Below, in pieces: positions 17,411-25,082 of a stretch of DNA of 32,951 nt; within the stretch, counting starts at the first letter, position 1; each line of letters starts with the position of its first letter. Under the pieces are notes generated by a model. It did no database searches, was not told where the DNA came from, and was given only the letters and a program-made list of their open reading frames with translations. The translations under genes were made by a program, and so were the position numbers. Source of the DNA: Nitriliruptoraceae bacterium (lineage in GTDB: Bacteria > Actinomycetota > Nitriliruptoria > Nitriliruptorales > Nitriliruptoraceae); contig SLRZ01000260.1 of NCBI GenBank assembly GCA_007130695.1, positions 1-32,951 on the forward strand, read 5' to 3'.

Positions 17411-18337
17411 CTAGATGTCGATGGTCTGATGACGACGGATGAGTACGACACCGACTGCGTACAGCCCGACCGCGACGGTCGTCGCCACGATGCCCATTGC
17501 GCTGGACAGGATCGTGTCCAGGGCGCCGGGGGTGATGGCGTTCATGAGCAGGACGGCGCCGACGCCAAGCCCCATGACCACATAGCCGGTGTAGACCGCG
17601 CCAGCCATCAGGGAGCGAAGTTCGCTGCGAAGGTCCTTTCGCTGATCCAGCGTGCGGGCCATTTCACGGAGCGCCTGCACGAGGTCACCGCCGGCACGCT
17701 GCTGGATGAGCAGCGTGGTCACCATCACCTCGACCTCGCGGCTGGGTAGTCGCTGGGAGAGGTTCTGCAGGGCGCGGTCAAGCGACTGCCCGATCCGCAG
17801 CTCTTCGGCGACGGCCGCAAGTTCAGTGCCAGCCGGGTCCTCGAGTTCGCGTGCCGCCAGGCGCATCGCTGAAGGCAGTGACCGGCCTGCGGACGCGGCA
17901 TTGGAGATCGTGCGCGCGAGTTCGGGAAGTTGCGTGACGAACTCGTCCCGGCGGCGCTGTCGCTGACGTTCGAGCTGGAAGCGGACCAGTCTCCAGGCGC
18001 CGTAAGCACCGAGCGGCGCCAACCAGGTGGGCACGAAGCGGTCGAGGACGACGAAGCCGAGCACGACGGCGGAGACCACGATGGTCATGGCGGCCAGCAC
18101 GCTGAGGGGCAGCCCGACAGCTCGCAACTCCGACGCGACCCGCTCACCGAGTCGGGTACGGCGCAGCGCGGCGTCGATCCGGTAGCGAAGCGTCGACGCA
18201 CGAGCCTCGACTCGGGTCAGCGCTGAGCGGCGGATCAGCGCGCGGCGCTCTTCGAAGTCGATCCACACCTGGCGCACGCCAAGACCGGCCACCCCGAGCA
18301 CCAGGAGGCACAACAGCATGATGACGGCCGGACTCAC
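17411..18337 (-). CDS. tadB: Type II secretion F-family protein, TadB-like
   Basis: TQLPELARTISNAASAGRSLPSAMRLAARELEDPAGTELAAVAEELRIGQSLDRALQNLSQRLPSREVEVMVTTLLIQQRAGGDLVQALREMARTLDQR. Confidence 0.92.
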   Translation of the reverse strand: MSPAVIMLLCLLVLGVAGLGVRQVWIDFEERRALIRRSALTRVEARASTLRYRIDAALRRTRLGERVASELRAVGLPLSVLAAMTIVVSAVVLGFVVLDRFVPTWLAPLGAYGAWRLVRFQLERQRQRRRDEFVTQLPELARTISNAASAGRSLPSAMRLAARELEDPAGTELAAVAEELRIGQSLDRALQNLSQRLPSREVEVMVTTLLIQQRAGGDLVQALREMARTLDQRKDLRSELRSLMAGAVYTGYVVMGLGVGAVLLMNAITPGALDTILSSAMGIVATTVAVGLYAVGVVLIRRHQTIDI

Positions 18338-19692
18338 GGGCGCATGTCCTCCACGACGGTGACGTGCTCCTCGGGGTCGAGTGAGACGTCAAAGGCCTCG
18401 GGAAGATCCACACCGGCGCGCGCGAGCCGGTCTCGGACCGGGGCAGGCAGCCCGTAGTGGATGAACCTCCCGGTGACGGTGCGGTCCGGGCGGCCACGGT
18501 CGGGCACGTATTCGGCAATCGTTGCGAGCTTGATCTGCTCCCAGTGCTCGGAGACGGTGGCCGAAATCTCGGCGACCTTCCGGGAACCGTCGGGGAAGCG
18601 TTCGAGATGGACGAGAACCTCGACGGCGCCGTTGATCTGGTCGCGCAGTGCTTCGAAGCTCATGTTCAGATCGGTCATCGACGCGAGCGTCTCGAGCCGC
18701 ATGACGGCATGCCGAACCGAGTTCGCGTGCACGGTCACCAGCGAACCTTCGTGGCCGGTGTTCATCGCCTGGAGCATGTCGACGGTCTCTTCGCCGCGGA
18801 CCTCACCGACGATGATGCGGTCGGGGCGCATGCGCAGGCTGTTGCGTACCAGCTCTCTGATGGTGACCTCGCCCTTGCCCTCCACGTTCTCCGGCCGGGC
18901 TTCGAGCGCCACCACGTGGGGCTGCTGCAGCTGGAGCTCCGCGGCGTCCTCGATGGTGACGATCCGCTCGTCTTCGGGAATCGAGCTCGACAGGGCGTTG
19001 AGGAAGGTGGTCTTCCCGGTGCCGGTTCCCCCGGAGACGACGATGTTGAGCCGCGCGCGCACCAGTGCGTCGAGCAGTTCGACCATCGCCTCGGAAACCG
19101 TCCCGTTGTCGATCAGCTCCGACAGGTCGAATGGACGCGGGAAGCGACGGATGGTGATCGAGGGACCCTTGAGTGCCAGCGGGGGGATGATGACGTTGAC
19201 GCGCTCTCCGGTGGGCAGCCGCGCGTCGACCATGGGGCTGGACTCGTCGACACGCCGGTTGACCCCGGCCACGATCCGCTCGATCGTCTGGTAAAGCTGT
19301 GCCTCCGAGGTGAAGCGCCGATCCTCCACCCGAGTGAGGCGCCCACTTCGCTCGACCCAGATGTCGTCGATCCCATTGACCATGATCTCGGTGACCTCAT
19401 CGTCGGCGAGCAGCGGCTCGAGGACGCCGAGACCGAGCATCTCGTCGACGACGGACCGGATCAGGCTGCTGCGCTCCTCACTGGTGATCACCGGCCCTTC
19501 GCGGGTCAACAGGCTCCCGGCGATCCGCTCGAGGCGGATCCGGAGCTGGTGCGCGTCCAACTGTGAGAGCTGGGCGAGGTCGGCTTCCTCGAGCAGTTGA
19601 CGTCGGAACTGGGCCACCGCGTCGGGCGCCGCCTCGCTCTCCACATCCGAGAGGCGGCTACCCCGCTCCTGTCGACGGGACTTGAGGCTCAC
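18334..19692 (-). CDS. cpaF: CpaF/TadA-type secretion ATPase
   Basis: Walker A VSGGTGTGKTTFLNAL; RPDRIIVGEVRGEETVDMLQAMNTGHEGSLVTVHANS. Confidence 0.97.
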   Translation of the reverse strand: MSLKSRRQERGSRLSDVESEAAPDAVAQFRRQLLEEADLAQLSQLDAHQLRIRLERIAGSLLTREGPVITSEERSSLIRSVVDEMLGLGVLEPLLADDEVTEIMVNGIDDIWVERSGRLTRVEDRRFTSEAQLYQTIERIVAGVNRRVDESSPMVDARLPTGERVNVIIPPLALKGPSITIRRFPRPFDLSELIDNGTVSEAMVELLDALVRARLNIVVSGGTGTGKTTFLNALSSSIPEDERIVTIEDAAELQLQQPHVVALEARPENVEGKGEVTIRELVRNSLRMRPDRIIVGEVRGEETVDMLQAMNTGHEGSLVTVHANSVRHAVMRLETLASMTDLNMSFEALRDQINGAVEVLVHLERFPDGSRKVAEISATVSEHWEQIKLATIAEYVPDRGRPDRTVTGRFIHYGLPAPVRDRLARAGVDLPEAFDVSLDPEEHVTVVEDMRP

Positions 19693-20066
19693 GAGGACTC
19701 CTCACTCGATGCGCGCTGGGGAATCGTGGCACTGCGCTCGACGGTCCATTCCGGCAACGAAACGGCTCCGAGGACGCTTGGCACCGTCAGAGTGACGGTG
19801 ACCCGCTCGCTCTCGACCACCACCGGCCCCAAGCGCGCAACCTCCGCCGAGGAGAGGGAATGGGTAGCTGCCGCGTGCGGGTCACCGCCGTCGCGCATCG
19901 CACGGCTGGCGTTGCGTGCGGCGTTCTCCGACGCGACCGCAGTCGAGACGAACAGCTGCATCTGCACCGCAACCAGTGCGGCGATTACCAAGACCGGCAG
20001 GATGGCGACGATCTCGACCAAGGCCGATCCCTCGTCGCGATCCCACCACCTGTGTCGTCCGCTCAT
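19689..20066 (-). CDS. TadE-like pseudopilin
   Basis: DRDEGSALVEIVAILPVLVIAALVAVQMQLFVSTAVASENAARNASRAM. Confidence 0.85.
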   Translation of the reverse strand: MSGRHRWWDRDEGSALVEIVAILPVLVIAALVAVQMQLFVSTAVASENAARNASRAMRDGGDPHAAATHSLSSAEVARLGPVVVESERVTVTLTVPSVLGAVSLPEWTVERSATIPQRASSEESS

Positions 20067-21649
20067 GGCTCCCGAGCCTCCTCGAGCACGGCCCCGGAGC
20101 GCGACTCCATGGTGCCCACGGTGTTGAAGCCAGGCATCAGTACCGGAATCCCGACCTCGACCTGCACCCAGTCGCCGCCCTGACGAATCTCGACCGTCGA
20201 GCGCCAGCCTTCGGGTAGACGGTGGATGACGGCAGTGCCGACGTCGTCATAGACACCGTCGCCGGTGGCGTCGACCTGCTCGGAGACCGCCAGTTGGCGG
20301 GCACCCTCCCGTGCCGCGTTCTGCACCATCACCTGGGTCCAGCCGGCGAGGGCCAACTGCCACATGAGGAGCAGAGCCATCATGAGCAGCGGCAACGCCG
20401 CGATGAAGTCCACAGCCGCTTGACCACGCTCGCCGTCGAGCACCCGGGCCTCGAGCGACGTCGCCTCCGGCGCCGGCGTGGCGCTCGTCTCGGCGTCGCC
20501 GGTCAACCCGAGTTCGTCGATGAGGTCATCCACGGCGCGCAGGACCGGCCCCTGCACGCGCAGGGGCTGGCCGGTATTCGCGCCCACCTCGAGGTCGCGG
20601 AAGCGGGCAGGCACGGTGGTCTGCAGCAGTGGCGCCTTGACGACGCGCCCGCAGAGGTCCGGTTGGATCTCGGTGTCGCGGTCGACACGGTTGACGAGTG
20701 CCCGCACGTTGTCGCGGGGGATGGCGACGCGCTCCCACATGGCGAGGAGCCGGTTGGCCCCGCGCAGCGAGGGCACATCGGTCTGGGTGACGACGATCGG
20801 GGCGTCCGCCATCTCGGCGACTGTTGCCGTGGCTTCGGTCATCACCGAGCCCAGGTCGACCACCACGACGTCGAAACGGGCGCGCAACCGTGCCAGTACC
20901 CGGCGCACCACAAGCCCGTCCACATCCTCGGCCAGCTCCCCCTCGACGGGCGGCAGCAGCACCTGGAACCCATCGGCGTGGGGGAAGAGCGCTTCGTCGA
21001 GATGACGGGTGCTGAGCTCATCGACCACGGCGGTGAGGTCGAGGATCGAGCGACGGTGGCTGATGTCGAGCAGCGAACGCACGTCTCCGGACTGCAGATC
21101 GAGGTCGACCAGGCAGACCGCGCGGTCGGGCCTGGCGGCGGCGAGGCGTTCCGCGAGGAGCACGGACAACGTCGTGGTTCCCACGCCGCCCTTGGCCCCA
21201 GCGAGGCAGACGACCTTGCCGAACCTGCGGCTTCGCCCGGCGCCGTCGTCACCAAGCCGGTCACGGACCGCCGTGGCCCACTCTCCCGCCGAAGCCACGG
21301 CGCCGGTGAGATCCTCGACTCCCAGAGGCAGCGTCACGACCCCGCGGACGCCGGAGAACATGGCCGAGCGCATCAGCTCCGGCGTATTCTCCTCGGCGAT
21401 CAGCACCAACCCGACGTCGGGGTGGCGGCGGTTGAGTTCGGCGCCGAGCTCGAGGACGGGCACGGGGCCGAGGTGCTCGTGGAGGACCACGATGTCGATG
21501 TGGGCCTCTGAGATCGCTGCGGTCACCTCACTGCTGGTGCCTGCGACCTCGACGGCGACGACCCCGTCGGTTCCCTCGAGCACTGCGCGCGCCTGCTCGA
21601 TGACCTCGTGCTCGCTGGGCGGAATGGCAAGCAGGATCCGGTGGCTCAT
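20063..21649 (-). CDS. CpaE/TadZ-type MinD-like ATPase fused to a C-terminal TadE-like pseudopilin
   Basis: N-terminal receiver-like region; KVVCLAGAKGGVGTTTLSVLLAERL deviant Walker A; FDVVVVDLGSVM; then RG|QAAVDFIAALPLLMMALLLMWQLALAGWTQVMVQNAAREGAR in the same frame (Q codon at 20420-20422). Confidence 0.92.
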   Translation of the reverse strand: MSHRILLAIPPSEHEVIEQARAVLEGTDGVVAVEVAGTSSEVTAAISEAHIDIVVLHEHLGPVPVLELGAELNRRHPDVGLVLIAEENTPELMRSAMFSGVRGVVTLPLGVEDLTGAVASAGEWATAVRDRLGDDGAGRSRRFGKVVCLAGAKGGVGTTTLSVLLAERLAAARPDRAVCLVDLDLQSGDVRSLLDISHRRSILDLTAVVDELSTRHLDEALFPHADGFQVLLPPVEGELAEDVDGLVVRRVLARLRARFDVVVVDLGSVMTEATATVAEMADAPIVVTQTDVPSLRGANRLLAMWERVAIPRDNVRALVNRVDRDTEIQPDLCGRVVKAPLLQTTVPARFRDLEVGANTGQPLRVQGPVLRAVDDLIDELGLTGDAETSATPAPEATSLEARVLDGERGQAAVDFIAALPLLMMALLLMWQLALAGWTQVMVQNAAREGARQLAVSEQVDATGDGVYDDVGTAVIHRLPEGWRSTVEIRQGGDWVQVEVGIPVLMPGFNTVGTMESRSGAVLEEAREP

Positions 21650-22347
21650 CGCAGGCCCTCCTCGAGCACGTACCGACGGCGGGCATCGGGGATGTCCTCG
21701 GTGTCGGCGGCGGTACGCAGACCGAGTCGGACTTCGCTGGCGAAGCTCTCCGCATAGGCGAGCACCAGCGCATCGTCAGCGTTCAGCGCAAAGGTGACGG
21801 GCACGGCCGTGTTGCTCGCGAACCCGGCGTCCGGATCGGCTTGTTCGACAGCGGGAGCGATGTCCACGATCCGCACTGCCTGCAGGACCAGCTCCGAACG
21901 GGGCGGCTCATCGCCCTGTCCCGCAAATGTCGCGTAGACGTCGACGACATCGCCAGCTTGGATCTTGCCGCCGACCCCGGTCTCTGGGCTGACCAGGATC
22001 GCGAACTCGCGTTCCCGCGGGGCGATCTCTGGCGGCTCGGTCAGTACACCCCGCTGGATGACGGTGCCTGCTGGCAGGTCGCTGGCTGCCACGAGCGTCC
22101 CGAGGTCGTCGGCGGCGCCAAGCGCACCGTCTGGGGCCCACCGCTGGGGGATCTCGACCTCCTCGAGATCCCGGGGCCGGATCGGCTCGTAGCGGTCGAG
22201 GTCACGATCCAGCTGCAGCACGGTCTGCATCGGACCCAGCTGCGACTGGACATCGGAGACGTAGCTGACGACAGCCCCGAGGACGGCGAGCGCCCCGACG
22301 ATGGACGCGGCCAGCAGCAGGGCGCCGCGGCGCTGGCGAGGGTTCAC
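21646..22347 (-). CDS. cpaB: CpaB/RcpC-type pilus assembly protein
   Basis: GTG start at 22347 (VNPRQRRGALLLAASIVGALAVLGAVVSYVSD); SAF-like YEPIRPRDLEEVEIPQRWAPDG...LVAASDLPAGTVIQRGVL...AILVSPETGVGGKIQAGDVVDVYATFAG. Confidence 0.88.
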   Translation of the reverse strand: MNPRQRRGALLLAASIVGALAVLGAVVSYVSDVQSQLGPMQTVLQLDRDLDRYEPIRPRDLEEVEIPQRWAPDGALGAADDLGTLVAASDLPAGTVIQRGVLTEPPEIAPREREFAILVSPETGVGGKIQAGDVVDVYATFAGQGDEPPRSELVLQAVRIVDIAPAVEQADPDAGFASNTAVPVTFALNADDALVLAYAESFASEVRLGLRTAADTEDIPDARRRYVLEEGLR

Positions 22348-23285
22348 GAGAAGGTTTCCTTGGGAGAGAGATGGCCACAGAACACACAGGGCTCGGTAGG
22401 GGTCGCACGACTGCACCACCGACAGTTGTGCAGCGTCGGCAACTCCGCGACCAGGGCCCGGCACGCGGCCGCGGAGGGGTACAGCACGACCTCGACGTAC
22501 CGGTCAGTGCCCCACCAGTCGACTGCCGCCGGCGAAGCGGGCACCGTCTGGGGCTTCGGCCACCCTGCGGACGTCAGCGCGCGCTCCACGGTGGCGACAT
22601 CGCCTCGCTCGCCGCGGGCCAGCACGGCTTCCCAATCCCCGTTGTGCGGTGGCAGGGACAGTTGCGGGTCCCGTCGGTCCGCGGCTGCGACCGACGCTTG
22701 CTGGGCGCTGAGCGACACCGCGAACGCGGAGCCAGGCAGCAGCGACCGCGTGTGCAGTCGCATCGGAACCTCGACGTGGGCCAGGCGGGTCACCGTCTCC
22801 AACCAGGCGACGGTGCGTACGCACTCGAGAAGTCGATCGAGGATCACCACCGAGTGCGCAGCACCTTCCTGCGCCACGAGGCGTGCGAGCAGCCCGGCCG
22901 CCGTCATCAATGCGAGCGGGGGAAGGTCAACCGGCAGAATCACCAGGTCGAGGGTCTCCCGGGAGGAGCGAACGACCCGCAGGGCATCCACCACGGCTTG
23001 ATCTCCCCAAGAGGGGTGGAGAGCGAGGACGACCTCCCCCGCGTCGAGGGGCGTTCCGAGCACGTCATGGAGCTCGACCACATCCGCAGTTCCGCGCAGG
23101 AACTCCTCGTTCTGGCTCGGCGGAGTGGCGCCCACCGGGTCCAGCCCAGCCAGCAGCACGTGCGCGGTCCGTCCGGCGGGGTTCGACGCCGACGTGGCTG
23201 CTGGCGTCGAGGGGCGCGGCCCGGTTGGAGGAGGCCCGTGGGCATGCCAAGTCCACGGGAGTGCGGCCCCGTCCCCTGATGACAT
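22344..23285 (-). CDS. Uncharacterised protein heading the tad operon, C-terminal CxxC-x8-CxxC zinc-ribbon-like motif
   Basis: ATG with GGGGGG upstream; 313 aa; C-terminus LHNCRWCSRATPTEPCVFCGHLSPKETFS; GTGA overlap with cpaB. Confidence 0.75.
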   Translation of the reverse strand: MSSGDGAALPWTWHAHGPPPTGPRPSTPAATSASNPAGRTAHVLLAGLDPVGATPPSQNEEFLRGTADVVELHDVLGTPLDAGEVVLALHPSWGDQAVVDALRVVRSSRETLDLVILPVDLPPLALMTAAGLLARLVAQEGAAHSVVILDRLLECVRTVAWLETVTRLAHVEVPMRLHTRSLLPGSAFAVSLSAQQASVAAADRRDPQLSLPPHNGDWEAVLARGERGDVATVERALTSAGWPKPQTVPASPAAVDWWGTDRYVEVVLYPSAAACRALVAELPTLHNCRWCSRATPTEPCVFCGHLSPKETFS

Positions 23286-23387
23286 ACTGCCCCCCGAACC
23301 TGCCTCTACACCGCCCCGCTCCGGCTATCGGTGTTCCACCCTCGGCCCACCGACGTCTCCGAAGACTCGAAGATCGCGGCGAGGGCG

Positions 23388-23431
23388 AATCTATGTGATC
23401 GACTTCTTCTCGCCCAACTAGTTCTGACTAG
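23388..23431 (-). promoter_or_regulatory. Candidate promoter of the tad operon with overlapping palindrome
   Basis: Minus strand TTGGGC (23417-23412), 18-bp spacer, TAGATT (23393-23388); adjacent CTAGT-TCTG-ACTAG inverted repeat at 23418-23431. Confidence 0.3.
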
Positions 23432-23784
23432 GACGAGATACGCTGGACGGCCCGGCTGCGCGCACTTCGCTCGCCGACGTCCTCTCGGACGTGATCTCGC
23501 GCTCTGTACGCACAGCACCGCGCAGAGCGACGGTGATCTACCCGCTCCTGGCACTGGCCAGACCGGTGAGGCAGACCTGCACCGGGTCACGCACCGCGAC
23601 CACAGGGCCAACGCCAGCAGCGAGCGGATATCCGACTGGGCCACCAGACGTCCGTCTCTGGCGTCAGCGGCGCCAACGCGGTTCGACGCGGCGGCTGTCG
23701 AACTCACCCCTCGAACGGCTGATCGCAGGCCCTCGCCCGCCAACCTGCGAACAATGGCACGAGAAACCTGCGATCAGCCCACGG

Positions 23785-23857
23785 AGCTGGAGAGGGGACT
23801 CGAACCCCTGGCCTGCCGCTTACGAGGCGGCTGCTCTGCCATCTGAGCTACTCCAGC
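23785..23857 (-). tRNA. tRNA-Thr (anticodon CGT)
   Basis: GCTGGAG TA GCTCAGATGGCAGAGC A GCCGC CTCGTAA GCGGC AGGCC AGGGG TTCGAGT CCCCT CTCCAGC T: full cloverleaf; anticodon loop CTCGTAA. Confidence 0.95.
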
Positions 23858-23924
23858 GAGGCCGCGCGAGGATATCCACGTGCGGGGACCCCGCCCAACC
23901 GTGCGCGGGCCGCGGTGCGGAAGG

Positions 23925-25082
23925 TCACGCGGCGCGGTACAGCGGCAGCGCCAGCGTGTAGAGGAGCCGCTCGAGCTGCAGCTCCGGGTTGCCGTTGCGG
24001 TCGAGTGCCTCCCGGCACCGCACGACCGCCTGCAGTCCGACCACCGCGTCGGCCGCCGGTAGCCGATCGGCATCGCGACGCAGGGCGGCCTCGTGGTCGA
24101 GGTTCACCAGCTCAGCGCCCCCGGCCCCCGCCTGGACCGCCAGCAGGTCGCGGAGATAGCTGGCCAGGTCGTCGAGCAGCAGGTCGAGGCAGCGGCGCTG
24201 CTCCTGGCGCTCGAGCCGTTCGAAGCGGCGGGTCAGACGCGCCTTGACGCCGGGCGGCCACCCCTGGCTGCCCTCGACCCCGAAGGCCTCGCCGAGTTGG
24301 CGCAGTTCCTCGGCATTTCGTTCCTTGACGGGGGCCACCCGCGAGCGCGCCCACTGGACCCGCTCCTTCGCTGCGGGGATCACCTCGCCCGGCCCTCCCG
24401 TGGCCAGCCGGTCCAGTAACGAGAGGTGGTCCCAGCGGGCCTTGGCGATGTCGGGGTCGGCGAGGTCGGCCAGCCGCTCCGGCGAGCCGAGCGCGGCGCG
24501 GACCATCGCCGGACGCTGTTCCTCGGGGACCCCCAGCGTCGCCGCGCGGCCGGTCAGTTCCGCGGGGCCCCACGGCACGAAGTCCAGTCGCCGGCAGCGG
24601 CTGACCACGGTCTCCAGCAGCGCACCCTCGTCCTCGACGTCCAGAACCCACACCACCGAGGGTGGCGGCTCCTCCAGGATCTTCAGGAAGGCGTTCTGGG
24701 CGGCCTCGTTCATGCGTTCGGCCGCGCTGATGCGCAGCACCCGGCGGCGCCCCTCGGTCAGCGTCCGGGTCGCCAGCGGCATCCACTCCTCCCGGACATC
24801 GTCGACGAGATAGTTGGCGCCCTTGGGTTCCAGATCGGCGACCGCCGGGTGGGCGCCGCGGGAGATGCGCCGGCAGGTCGAGCAGGTTCCACACCCCTGG
24901 TCCGTGGTGGTCTCCGGACAGTTCAACGCGGCGGCGAACGCCCGGGTCGCCTCCTGCTGCCCCACCCCCCGTGGCCCCACCAGCAGCCAGGCGTGCGCGA
25001 CCTCGTCCGCGACCAGCGCGGTACGAAGGGTCTGCACGGCCGCGGGCTGACCGAGCACCTCGTCCCAGGTGGCAGCCGTCAT
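23925..25082 (-). CDS. holB: DNA polymerase III subunit delta'
   Basis: WDEVLGQPAAVQTLRTALVADEVAHAWLLVGPRGVGQQEATRAFAAALNC...GCGTCSTCRRISRGAHPAVADLEP...RVLRISAAERMNEAAQNAFLKILEEPP. Confidence 0.95.
   Translation of the reverse strand: MTAATWDEVLGQPAAVQTLRTALVADEVAHAWLLVGPRGVGQQEATRAFAAALNCPETTTDQGCGTCSTCRRISRGAHPAVADLEPKGANYLVDDVREEWMPLATRTLTEGRRRVLRISAAERMNEAAQNAFLKILEEPPPSVVWVLDVEDEGALLETVVSRCRRLDFVPWGPAELTGRAATLGVPEEQRPAMVRAALGSPERLADLADPDIAKARWDHLSLLDRLATGGPGEVIPAAKERVQWARSRVAPVKERNAEELRQLGEAFGVEGSQGWPPGVKARLTRRFERLERQEQRRCLDLLLDDLASYLRDLLAVQAGAGGAELVNLDHEAALRRDADRLPAADAVVGLQAVVRCREALDRNGNPELQLERLLYTLALPLYRAA

Noticed and set aside
20222-21511. 429-aa plus-strand ORF opposite the CpaE-TadE gene
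   Set aside because: His/Gly/Gln/Asp-rich antisense translation typical of high-GC coding; no family signature.
23331-23846. Plus-strand ORF of 171 aa between the tad operon and tRNA-Thr
   Set aside because: Its end (ELERGLEPLACRLRGGCSAI) is the antisense of the tRNA; the rest has no recognisable features.
23286-23857. tRNA-Thr as a genomic-island integration site for the tad locus
   Set aside because: No integrase, transposase or repeated tRNA 3' end was noticed in the window; the idea is unsupported here.
23774-24073. Short minus-strand ORF ending GVAQMAEQPPRKRQARGSSPLSSSVG
   Set aside because: It reads through the tRNA-Thr gene; a known false-positive pattern.
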